Positions 30,910-41,483 of a stretch of DNA of 64,000 nt are shown one piece after another. The translations under genes and the position numbers were made by a program. The notes below the pieces were generated by a model. That model had not been told where the DNA came from. It did not search any database and worked only from the letters and a program-made list of their open reading frames with translations. Each line of letters begins with the position of its first letter. Positions within the stretch are counted from its first letter, which is position 1. The DNA comes from Annona cherimola (lineage: Eukaryota; Streptophyta; Magnoliopsida; Magnoliales; Annonaceae): NCBI GenBank assembly GCA_030490835.1, contig CM059975.1:34318133-34382132 (forward strand). The letters are read 5' to 3'.

Positions 30910-31630
30910 GGAACAATACTTGTACAAGACGGATTAGGTCTTGGAAGTATGAAGTAAAAGAAAACAAGGAGATTTTAAACATTGATCATCAAAAGTAGAT
31001 TATATTAAGATATGAGAAAATAGGGTTGAATGGATTGGTTGGGTTACCTAACCACTAACTCAAGGTTCTTGCCTACCCAGGGATGACAATAACTAAGGAT
31101 GGAGGAGCTGTGATGAATTACCAAATACGAAGGTGCCTGTGCAGGGAGATTTAAGTAAGCGACAGTCTAACCTATGTAGCACTTCACATGTCATCTGTAT
31201 CCTCCTCACAACTTAATTCTAACCATTGCAGATCTAATTCCTAGTTCTGACAACTGCAGATTCAATATCATTTTGCTTCTAAGATGTTAATTACTTGGAA
31301 AAATAACATGTAAGACAGAGAGGAGGATTACTATCTGTCCCCTGTGATGGTAAATAGACATTTATATTTAGCAATACAAATGGGAATATCAACTCGATAT
31401 AACGCTTGTTATTGCTGAATCATATAAATGCAAGCAGAGACTGAAACATTGTACTGAATAGACCTAACATGCACCGCAGATAAATGAAACAGACTGCGGA
31501 AATTATGAATAGCAAATGCCAAGCTGGCTGGAGAACATTTTTTTTTTTTTTTGTTGAAATCCGTCTAAGAAACCTTTATCAGAAATCAAATAAGGAGAAC
31601 AACTTACAAAAGGTCCATCCAGAAGGATTC
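30910..31630. other. No gene seen
   Basis: Ordinary AT-rich sequence between the minisatellite and the neprosin pseudogene, with a 15-T run near 31540. Confidence 0.4.
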
Positions 31631-31634
31631 GGAC

Positions 31635-32547
31635 CTAACAACCAGGTCCACTGAAAAAGAAAAGCCTTCGATAGTTCGGGTCACCTTATTGGTCAGGATC
31701 GCCCACATTATAGCAGTTGGCCTCATCAGAAAATGCATGTGTATGAGTTGTTGCATCTGTGTACTTGTTTTGATCATCCACGGTCATATGCATTTTCATG
31801 AAGGCTGCCTTTCCAAAGCCTTCACTGGGGAAATGGCCACTGCCCATTTCTGGCTGTTTAAGCTTCCCCGAGCTGAAAACCTGGCCACCCCAGAAGACAG
31901 CTCTCGCTCTCTCTGCTAGATAGTCGAAGAGTGTTCCCGGAAAGTAACCCAAATAATTCTTATCGTCAGCAACAAATGCCACCCACCAGTTGTGGGTGGA
32001 CACATCCTAGAAGAATGACCAACGTGAATGAATTAGAGCACTAGTCGTCCACCCAAAGCCAAAAGGGCCGGAAGATTAAAGGAATTTCCAAGATCTTGAA
32101 CGAATAGCTCAGAGTGGAGTACTGGTTGTACAGGTGCCCCATATGACACTGATCCGATGGTAGCTTTTTTACCTTCTTGGGATGGCTTTAAGCACTTACC
32201 AGTAATTTCAATCCAGCCTTCTAGCTCGGCTCTTCACATTACTAAGGATCTATCACGAGTTCCGATTTGGCCCTTGGGATAGTTTTCCAGGCTTGGCCTT
32301 GATATCGTGAATACAAAGAAACTCTTTTTTCTCTTTGGCTCATGCGGATAGATTGCCAGGAATTCAGGCGTATGAAGTGGAGGGTGGTCTTTTACCTGGA
32401 ATGCTTGGAGAGTGACGTGGTACTGTTTTCCGTTATATGTAGAAACCGGTCCGACAGCGATTCCAGGATCTAAATCTTGGCTTACTTGTACAAAGCCCTT
32501 GCAGACATTATTAAAGCAGCCTGTTCGATTATAATCATCTGCCTGTT
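31635..32547 (-). pseudogene. Neprosin-domain (DUF239) protein, 5'-truncated pseudogene
   Basis: Two exons on the minus strand: 32547-32396 (ADDYNRTGCFNNVCKGFVQ, then GPVSTYNGKQYHV) and 32006-31635 (NWWVAFV, LGYFPGTLFDYL, VFWGGQVFS, MGSGHFPSEGFGKAAF, NCYNVGDPDQ). The intron has GTAAAA and TTCTTCTAG ends and phase 0, which marks an ordinary gene origin, not a retrocopy. A TAA at 31688-31686 cuts the frame 17 codons before the family-type end LFFFSGPGC and TAG (31637-31635). The signal peptide, activation peptide and start of the domain were not found upstream. Where relatives have WGGE this copy has WGGQ. Intact family members are secreted; neprosin itself is a glutamic-type prolyl endopeptidase. 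Confidence 0.83.
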
Positions 32548-32599
32548 TTCGGAAACATCCCATCAAAAGTAGCCAGTTAATTAAGGGAATCTCCACGGC

Positions 32600-34130
32600 A
32601 CAATCAGTAGCCTAAATCAACATATTCAAGGCTGTGTTTGAATTTTGAATGAAATGGAAGAACAAGACTGGAACCTTTTTATCTATCTGTCTCTGCCCTC
32701 AGCTTGAAGAACAATGCTTGGCATCCAAAACACAAAAAGACGAACCCTATGGTCACCATATTTTATTTGATCCACCCGATGACGCAAAAGGATGAACCAG
32801 TAAATCCAAACATGGTTAATTCCTCTCCTCTTTAAATTGTTATTTGTTTTCCATTACTATTCTCTCTAATATATAATTATATAATTTGCTATCTATATGA
32901 CTGACATAATCTTCTAGATTACTGATTAGATTATCGTCCATCCGAACTCCACAGTATTGTAGGCACCAGGTTCGCCGCTCACTATCCAAAACTTTCCTGA
33001 ACAGAATCGATCTTCATAACCCACATGTGGGTTCCACGCATTCATATATGCTTGAGTCTCATAGTACCTCGAGGGTTAATGGTCATGTCAACCCATCAAT
33101 TCACTCGTCCAACCCGTTTGTAAATGAGTTTGGGTTGGAGTTTTTGAATAAATGTGTTATGATTTGCTAATCCATTTAACTATTTAATTAAATAAACGGA
33201 TTACTGTTGAGATTTTATAACCCATCAACCCGTTTAACCCATATAGCCTATTTAACCCATTTAACCCATTTAACCCGTTCAACCCATTTAACTCGCTTAA
33301 CTCATTAAAGCTTTATATATATGTAAATGTAAACTCCTTAGTTATTTTTTATTTAAGTCTTCTTCCTATCATCTAATTTTTATTTTTCCGTTACTGCCCC
33401 AATTCTATTTTCCTGTTGTTGCCCTATTTTCATTTCCCTACTCTGAAATCACTCTTTCGTCTCTTCTCACGAGATCATCGTCCACTAAAGTTTAAATTTT
33501 TAGATTATCTGTTATACAACTTGTTAACAACTCGCCAACCCGTTTATTAAATAGGTTGTAAATGAGTTAGGACTGAGATTTTTTATATGGATTAATAAAT
33601 GGATTAAAGTTGAGATATTTTAAATATGTTAGGATTAGGATTAAGCTTCAACCCGATCCGTTAATACTCCTAATTGTACTTGTCATGATCCTGCGTTCTT
33701 GCAACCGCCAATTGGCAAAACAAGGGGCCAGAGATAAGGAAAAGAGAAAAACCATTAATGATTGAGAATTTTGTTGGGATTTTCAAAAACTATAATAAGT
33801 ATAATATAATATCAAAGATAAATAACAAAAATAAAGTAGCTCTCCATCGGTAATTTTTTTGAATCTAATTGAAATTGGGATGCGTTTGTTAAATTGAATG
33901 ATTGTGTAAATACAACTACACATCATTCTTGCCTTGTTCAAGATATTGTGTTATCTCCATTCAAACATCATTGTAACTTCTTTTGATTCAGACATTGCTG
34001 TCTTAATCAAGTTTTGCAGTTTTACCATACATTTTTGAAATTCTCTTCATTCAACAAAAAATTCTATCTTCAAATGTTCTTGTGTCTATAAAAGGGTGTT
34101 GCTTTCTATTTTAGTAAGTTTTATTTTTTA
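32600..34130. other. Gene-free; AACCCATTT-rich degenerate segment
   Basis: 33090-33310 is dominated by variants of AACCCGTTTAACCCATTT, and 33520-33680 has related ACCCGTTTATTAAATAGG-type sequence, suggesting an old TE with such subterminal repeats. Ends were not found. Confidence 0.4.
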
Positions 34131-34137
34131 TATCTTA

Positions 34138-34451
34138 GGAGCAACTGCAAAATTACCCTGAGCAGCAAATAGTGTAACAAAGTTGCTTTAAGAAAAGTGA
34201 CATCGTAACACGCCTGAAGTAAAACTTGATTTTAATTTCACTTTTTCCACTTTCTTTAATTCTTTCTTTTTTATATTTTTCCCTAACAAATTGATTCTCA
34301 TATAGGATTTAACATGTTGGGACAAATATAAGGGAAAGAGGAAACTAAGGAAAGTATCAGGCTTTACTTTAGGTGTGTTAGGATGTGACTTTCTCTAAGC
34401 AAATTTACTACCCTATTTACTGCATAGGCTAATTTTGCAGTTACTTCTTGG
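34138..34451. mobile_element. MITE with about 95-bp inverted repeats
   Basis: Left GGAGCAACTGCAAAATTACC and right, inverted, GAAGTAACTGCAAAATTAGC. The similarity continues through AGTAAATAG, TTTGCTT, AGTCACATC and TAACACRCCT. TSD not resolved. Confidence 0.75.
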
Positions 34452-34530
34452 ATACAAAAAATGAAATATAAACTAGAATAGGAAGCAACTCCTTTTCTAG
34501 GCATACCGATACTTGAAAACAAAACTCTTA

Positions 34531-34945
34531 GGGTATGTCTAGTAAATGTGAAAACTCTTGTTATTTTGCAAAACTTTTCATTGGGCTGAGGTGCATGAGA
34601 AAACCTGTCATTTCATTGGCTTATCCAAATTGAATTTCTGCCAGCTAATATCCAGAAGTCGTACCAAAGTGCTAATGCATGCATGGAACCTAATGCCAAG
34701 GAGATGGAATTCTCGTATGACCGTTAATGCATGGGGTTCTGACTACTCAAATCCTTGTATGACCATTAGAAATGGATGGTCAACGTCAAGTTTCTGTGGA
34801 GGTCAGACGGGCACATTTAAAGCGCATGCTTCCAGCCCGTACAATGCCCATACGCTGCTTCCTTTTTTAGTCAAAGCTCAATTAATGCAAGAAATATTTT
34901 ACCATAAAAAACTGTTAAAAAATTTTACTTTTATCCAAACAACCC
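34531..34945. mobile_element. Probable Tourist-like MITE with TTA duplication
   Basis: Ends GGGTATGTCTAG and, inverted, GGGTTGTTTGGA, flanked by TTA on both sides (34528-34530, 34946-34948), the PIF/Harbinger pattern. The interior is less AT-rich; an open frame at 34558-34983 has no recognisable domain. Confidence 0.55.
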
Positions 34946-34989
34946 TTAGTTTCAAAATAGGGTGTCAAATTTGTAAAAAGTGATTAAGA

Positions 34990-36040
34990 CAATAATATCT
35001 GTCTCAATCAAGACAAACTACGAATATGTTTGAAGAAAGAGAACACAATGTCTGGAGGAAGACAAGAAACAGTGTCCAAAGGAAACAAAGAGATAACGAA
35101 AGTTTGCGCTAACCCACACAATGAGTGGCAGAGCGCGCGGACAATGGATTCGGAGGAAAAGCAAAAATGAAGAAAAGGTGCCACATTAATGTAATATATA
35201 CATATTAATTTTAAAAATCATAGCTTTTAGATTAATGTTAAGGTGTGCACTAATGATCCATAATAGTATTTTTTTTCTTTCCAACCCTTAATTTTATATG
35301 CTTAATGTAATTTAAACAGTGCATATTTATATTATTGGATAAATAATAATTATTAATACATGTAATTATTATTCAACTATTATTTATTTAAATAAATATA
35401 TTCAGAATGAAATTATTAAGTAATTGCTATATCAACTATATTGCAATTAGTTTAAACATAATAGTTCAAAATGAATTTGACATTTTAAAAAATGAATGTT
35501 TCTAATAATATTTAGGGGTAGCTGGAACAAAAAGGAAATACTTTCAAATGCAAATAAGTATTTAGTTATTTTGATTCAAATAACATGTGACTTGAATAAA
35601 AATTTTAATTTCATTGTTTAAAAATATTTTGATGCAAATAAGTATTTTTTTAAAAGAAAAAAATTAATTTTACTATTTAAAAATATTCTAATGCTAAAAA
35701 GTATTTTCTTTTTATGAAAGTATATTTTTATTTTATTATTTTAATAACGTTTTGCAATGAGAGAGATTTCGTCCCAATTTACTCTTCCGATAAGAAAAAT
35801 TTCTCATTTGGTTGCAAATGTATCACATCAATTACTACGAAAATCTATTCGTTGTAAATTTTCATTGCAATCGTACATTATAACATCCAAATTTTCCAAC
35901 AAGAAATGTTTCATTGCAATTTGTAGATAAAGTACTGGCAATAGGAACGATGCTTCATTTCATTTGCAATTGTGCACACCAATTGCAACGAAACATTTTT
36001 TGGTTGCAATTGTTGGTTGCAATTGCTGCATGCAGTATCA
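34990..36040. other. Gene-free AT-rich stretch
   Basis: 35750-36030 repeats variants of TTGCAATGAAA and GGTTGCAATTG, which may be subterminal repeats of a decayed DNA transposon. Nothing else recognised. Confidence 0.35.
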
Positions 36041-36045
36041 TATAC

Positions 36046-36478
36046 ATACGCAAATTTTATCTCTAATTCCAGTTATACTCACGAATTTTCAAAAAATTCC
36101 AATATACTTATGTATTTTGCTTAAAATTCTACTTATACTCACATTGTTGGTACCCTGTAAAATGACAATAATATCCATCCTTAATTATGCTTATGTTGCT
36201 AAAAATTTATACTCAAAAGAATTTTTAGCACTTTTACAATTATAAAATCACAGATTATTTGAATGTAAATTTTTAGTTTTGAGCAAACTAATCTTAAATT
36301 ATATTATGACTTGGGCATATTTATCATTTTATACACTGCTAGCACCCCCTTTAACAGATTTCCAACGATGGGCAATAAGTGAATTTTAGGCAAAATATGT
36401 GGTACATGTGGAATTTTTAAAAATTCATAGATATAAGTGAAATTAGGAGTAAAATTCGTGGGTATACATGAAATTTGC
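36046..36478. mobile_element. DNA-transposon derivative with about 110-bp inverted repeats
   Basis: The right end, inverted, reads GGGCAAATTTCATGTATACC, then CACGAATTTT, AAAAATTCCA and ATATTTTGCCTAAAATTC. The left has matching ATACATACGCAAATTTTATC, CACGAATTTTC, AAAAATTCCAA and TATTTTGCTTAAAATTC. Long inverted repeats with little interior suggest a MULE-type derivative; TSD not resolved. Confidence 0.65.
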
Positions 36479-36689
36479 CCTAAAACATATAATTCTCTAA
36501 AGAAAGTCCAAAAGAATTATCATAGAAGTATTTGATTTGACATCTTTGAAGAAAAATCCTTGATTAAAAGAGATAAATACAAGAGTCTATTTACTCAAAA
36601 TTATTATTTTATTAAAATAATAAAAGGCATTTCTTTGATTTTACAAGTACATAAAAAATTATGTTTGACAAAAATATAAAAATGTGTGA

Positions 36690-37100
36690 GTGCACACTGC
36701 CACGTGTCTGTCTCAAAAAAGGGCATGAGTGCATGTTGCCACATACCATGATTCGAATGAATTGCATCTCAATGACACGATATGATTAATAAAAATAAGT
36801 GGAGTGTACATCTCCACATACCGTGACTCAAATGATTAGATGGGTGAGTACATGTTACCATGTGTCATGACTTGGGATGAGATTACACTTAGCCTGTCAA
36901 CCAGCAATTGAAAGTCGATGTATTTTTTATTCAACTTCTAGATTTACAAAATAGACTAGCTTCTTTCGCATATGGTCTTTGGATCTCCACAGCAAGTCAG
37001 TGCATTTTGTACATAATTTTTGGATTTACACAAAAGACACTATCTCGTATATAGCTTCTAGATTTACACATCAGATTAGTGTGTTCCGCATATATTTTTT
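36690..37100. repeat. Two successive degenerate minisatellites
   Basis: 36690-36890 has at least three diverged units around GTGAGTGCATGTTGCCACATACCATGA. 36930-37100 has about four units around CTTCTAGATTTACACA..AGACTAG.GTGTTYCGCATAT. Confidence 0.6.
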
Positions 37101-37139
37101 ATTTTAATTTTGGGTGATTTTTCCAAGAAAAGTGAGTTT

Positions 37140-37830
37140 AACCAAAATTTGGAATGTATTTAGATTATCTTGGGTCGACTGAAAAATTTTAGGCATAAGT
37201 GGGCCAACTTTGAGGGTTTTGGGCCCAATTGGGTCACTTTGATGGTTTTAAGCCTAGTTGGGTTTGATAAAAAGTTTCAAGGCTCAAATGGAGTGTTTTG
37301 ACTCACTTCAGGAGTTCTGAGCCCCGATACAAAGTTTTAGATTTAGTGGGCTAATAGAAATATTTTAGGCTCAATTGAGCCATCTTGAAGTTTAGGCCCA
37401 ATTAGAAAGCTCTGAAATCAAGTGGGTTAATTGAAAGATTTTGGGCCCAATTACAGCGTCATGAGCCCAATTGGAAGGTTCTGGACTTAACTAGGCCAAG
37501 TGAATGGTTTTTGGTCCGACAGAGAGTTGTGGACTCAAATGGGCTCAACTAAAAGGCCGAAAAGTAATGTTCTAAGCCCAAATCAAACATTTTAGGCTCA
37601 AGTTGGCCAAATGGAAGGTTTTGGACCCAAACGGGCCTAAAATGAGCTGAACTTGACTAAACCAATTGTATTGGGTCTAGATATGCTGAAATAGGCCCAA
37701 ATCAAGGGTTTTGGGCCAAGGGTTGAAGACCTAATAAGGTGTTCTGGACTCAAGCTAGCTCAATTGAGTGATTTTGGACCCAATTAAGTGTTTTGTTGGG
37801 AAATATTGGGCCCAAATGGAAAGACTTTAG
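37140..37830. repeat. Degenerate GGGCCCAA-rich minisatellite
   Basis: About 690 bp built from drifting units of roughly 35-45 bp around TTTTGGGCCCAATTGGAAGG. Units vary in length and no two are identical, so the array is old. Confidence 0.65.
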
Positions 37831-37934
37831 GTTGGAATTACATGCCTGATTTTCAAAATTGAGTTGTATAAAATTTTTTCATGCATAGATCATGATAAAT
37901 TTAACATGTTTCTAATGTTGGCTTAATAATAGAG

Positions 37935-38110
37935 TTTATGCCACTAAGTGTGTAGCCTGGTGGTAATGACCATGGGCTTATATGACCTTAGGTCGTTAGT
38001 TTGAGTTGCAAGACTCACCAATAGGTGTGGGTATTATTATTCCTCTCATGGGTGTGAGGGCGTTTAATGTTTTCTCCATAATGTGGATGTGTTTATAAAA
38101 AATTCCTCCA
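37935..38110 (+). mobile_element. Probable tRNA-derived SINE
   Basis: TAGCCTGGTGG (about 37951) fits a pol III A box, and GTTAGTTTGAGTTGC about 40 bp later is a B-box-like segment. The following CAAGACTCACCAATAGGTGTGG to TTTATAAAAAATTCC has no coding content. Ends are not certain. Confidence 0.5.
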
Positions 38111-38329
38111 CCATGCGATAGTTGAATATACTTGAGAGTAATATCTGATGTCATAGCGTGTATGTATATACTAAGAAAAAAAATAAGGGAGTTTTTATAT
38201 TTCTCAATGTGCGTTAGCTTCACCTTTCTTTGGATTTCACACGTCCATAGATTGCTATCACTTAGCGGGTTCTGCCGATCATATGCATTCTACTATGAGG
38301 GCAAAGTGCTGACATAGGACTTATTAGAG

Positions 38330-39540
38330 AACTTCTTGTCAAAGCAAGGATAGGATTTGTAGACTGTTCAAATCATGAAAACCAACCGAGGGGGTTGATG
38401 ATTCAGATCTAACAACATAATAGCTTAGTATAATGGCTTTAATTGAACACAAATTATTCACATACCACATGTTATCTTATATAAAAGCATTAGCCAAGCA
38501 TGAGTTTATATGAACGAGATCATATTATTTATATCTTAAGTTGTATAACCGAAAAGATTATATTTTGGTGATGAAATTAGAAAAGTTTAAATTAATGGAG
38601 TGATGGTGATGTAACTTTGCAATACAAATAGAAATGCAATTTTTAGATTATTATACTTCTATTATAATTCAAAATGGTCATTAACCATTGAAATATTGTG
38701 ATTATACCATTATAATTATTTAAGTGGGCCCATAACTCAAAAGTTTTTATCATCAGGTGATTTTGTCTTTACCTCAGTTTGACCAGTCCTCATTTGGTTT
38801 ATGTAGTGATTGTCGGTCAATGGTGGTCATGTTTAGCAAATTTTCATAGAATGGTATTAGAGCACAAGCTGAGGTAAAATTTTTAGGTGATTTAATGTTA
38901 CAGAACAAGTGCGCACCTGGATTGTGCATCCAGGGTCTCACAAGATTCAAACTATGTGGGCTTCTGGAGTGGTCAATTTGTTCTGAATTTTGTCTAGAAC
39001 TAAGAAGTTCTTAGGTCTCGTGTGAAACATGTTCTAGGCTGCTTTGTTTACTGTTTTGCCTCCTTTTAATTCTTTAAAATCATCTAATTGAGTGGTTCTT
39101 GGTTCTTGGTCCTCATACTTCAATTCTCCAAGAATTACTCGAGTTTTTCTCCAATTTCTCCTGAATTTGCGCATACCGATTAATTATGAGTGTTTTGACC
39201 TAAATAATGCTAAATCAGTCAAAATATTATTCAAATCACCTTAAATATTCAAATTCTTCTCAATTAATAATCAAAATATATAACATAAAAGTGACTCAAC
39301 AACAAGATCAGGAGAAATAGGCAACAAATTATGCTAAATGTGTGAAGGAACCACAATGGAAACAAGAATAGAAGACAAATGAAAATAAGATAGAATAGAC
39401 AATAGACAAGGAGCAAAGTAGTTTAGAAACTAGTTATGAAAGATGAAAGATGAGAATTTAGAAGTTTGAGAGAGAGGTTGTTAACTGAGGTAATCTAAGA
39501 GGAGAACTCGCCAAATTGACGATCGTAGCAAGGTTGATGA
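38330..39540. other. Gene-free stretch
   Basis: No gene or complete repeat seen. A single TGGTATTAGAGCA at about 38857 resembles a tRNA-Met primer site, without recognisable LTRs. Confidence 0.4.
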
Positions 39541-39795
39541 GATAATTGTTGGAAACAATGTTTAAAGTAAAACAAAATTGACCAAAGCATGAGTTTTGAT
39601 GATTAACAAAGTTAAAATTGAGTATAAGGTGATTACTGATGACTTTGCTTAATGATTTAAGGAATGAATTAACCAAGTCGATATCCAAGTCGACTTGGAC
39701 TTCGACTTAGGGTGAAGTCGATCCCAAAGTCGACTCCATATTCGACTCCAAAACAGACCACACAGCAAAATTCAAAATGGAAGGAAAAGTAGGTG

Positions 39796-40465
39796 AAGTC
39801 GCAGGCCAAGTCGACTCCACTTGCGACTTGGGAAGCCAAGTCGCAAACGAAGTCGACTCCAGCATCAACTTCAAACGGCAAAAACACTCCAAAGCTTATT
39901 TTGGGGCACAAAAATGCCGAAGTCGCAGACGAAGTCGAATCCAGGTGCGACTTAGGTGAAGTCGCAGATGAAGTCGACCCCGAGTTCGACTTGAGTTCTT
40001 CAAAGTCCAAAATACAGACTCAAGCTCATTTTCAAGATCAACTTGGGATTTTTCAAATCCAAATCAAGGGTACAAGCTTATTATCAATTCTCAAGTCCAA
40101 GGCACAGCTTCGAACATAGTTGAAGATGAAGAAGTTCAAGTTATGAAGACTACTATGGAAAGCAATCTAAGACAAGTCCTTCAAGAAGATTTACAAATAT
40201 AAGAAGCCATTTCAGAAGTAAGAAGATTCAAGAAAGAAAGCTAAGCAAGCTAGAGGAAATCAAACAAGGACCAAGCAAATTTCAGCACAAAGACAGGTCA
40301 AGTCGCAACCCAAGTCGACTCCAATATCGACTTGAGGTCTAGTCTGAAACCAAGTCGACCCAGACTCAGACTTGAGAAATGCGGAACTGAAGTCGCACAC
40401 GAAGTCGACTCCAGTTGCGACTTGGGAAGCCAAGTCGCAGACGAAGTCGACTCCACCTGCGACTT
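39796..40465. repeat. 34-bp quasi-palindromic units in the SIRE LTR
   Basis: About eight units in two clusters. Each reads AAGTCGCA, then a GTCGAC centre, then TGCGACTT, for example 39796-39829 and 40432-40465. The arms and centre pair on folding, leaving only about four unpaired bases on each side. Corresponding clusters occur at the same LTR positions in the other SIRE copies. Confidence 0.92.
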
Positions 40466-40548
40466 GGGGAACCAACATTCGAATTTTTGAACGTTGGAAC
40501 ATTTATTGCGCGTCAACCACTTCTATAACGTTCAAATCTTCCCCATTC

Positions 40549-40556
40549 TATAAATA
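40549..40556 (+). promoter_or_regulatory. Putative TATA box of the SIRE solo LTR
   Basis: TATAAATA, 84 bp after the last GTCGAC unit. The minus-strand copies have TATAAAAGG at 56750-56742 and a TATATA stretch near 52475 at the matching place. Confidence 0.7.
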
Positions 40557-41483
40557 GACACTCAAGCAAACGAGAATACACACACTACATTGTCTAAAGA
40601 GAGAAAAGAAGTGCAAACAAGAGCTCCCATTTGCTTTTCTCTAAATTTGAGTGATCTATACATTTTCAAAGGAAGAAATAGCTTCAAGTTGCAAGTAGCT
40701 TCAACGACATACAACCGGTTGCTTCTACAAGTTCTTCCTCAAGCTCAATCTTGCCTACACAACTCTGTAAAGTGTAGATCTTCCTTATTTTCATTACTCT
40801 TTATTATTGGTCTTGGTTTGAGTGTATTGTAATAAACCAAGACATTGCAAGTAGAGTTGTGATTGAAGTTGAACTCATCACCTACTTGTATCAAGTATAC
40901 AAGCCCCCTAGAGCTAGAATCTAGAAGAGAGCATAAGCTCTATTTGTGTATGCCCCCTAGAGCTGGAATCTAGAAGAGAGCGGAGTCTCTAAGTGTATTC
41001 GCGGAATACATAGTGGAACCCAAGTCACAACGGTGTGTGAGCTTGGAAGAGTGGAGTAGGGAGAGGTTGCCCGAACCACTATAAATCTTGCCTGTTGTTT
41101 TACTTCATTGTTCTCTTTACTTCATTGCTCTCTATCAGTTTCAATCAAGGGGATTAAGTTTACAAGGGGTTAAGTTTTAATTTTACTGAGGAACTTTTAA
41201 GAACCCAATTCACCCCTCCCCTCTTGGGTTTTGCCATTAACTCGGGACCAACAATAATGGCTTATGTCTTATTGATCCTAGTACCTAGCATATTACACAA
41301 TGTGCACATACTTTGTTTAGGATCATACAAAAGACAATTTATAGAAGAAGAAGCAAGGATAAATGGTTAAGAACTAGTAAAGAAGCATATGGAGAACAAG
41401 ACATGTTGTCTTAGAATTAGGAATTACAAATTCCTAGAAAAACTTAATACATATGACACTTACCCTAAGTTGGACATTTATAA

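Larger units (their letters stand above)
39547..41253 (+). mobile_element. Solo LTR, SIRE-type Ty1/copia family, with 5-bp TSD
   Basis: 1707 bp starting TGTTGGAAAC and ending GGGACCAACA, flanked by ATAAT at 39542-39546 and 41254-41258. Collinear with the LTR at 56111-57831 in the opposite orientation. It holds two blocks of GTCGAC-centred quasi-palindromes (39675-39990, 40298-40470), a TATA box at 40549-40556 and a leader with repeated CCCCCTAGAGCT-GGAATCTAGAAGAGAGC. Intact ends with a perfect duplication indicate loss of the body by LTR-LTR recombination. Confidence 0.93.

Noticed and set aside
34558..34983. 141-codon frame
   Set aside because: Lies inside a probable MITE; no recognisable domain.
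38853..38870. TGGTATTAGAGCA as a tRNA-Met primer site
   Set aside because: No LTR pair or coding remnant nearby, so the match alone is too weak.
39796..40465. CRISPR-like regularly spaced repeats
   Set aside because: Units are quasi-palindromic parts of an LTR with TSD in plant DNA; spacers are not unique sequences of constant length.
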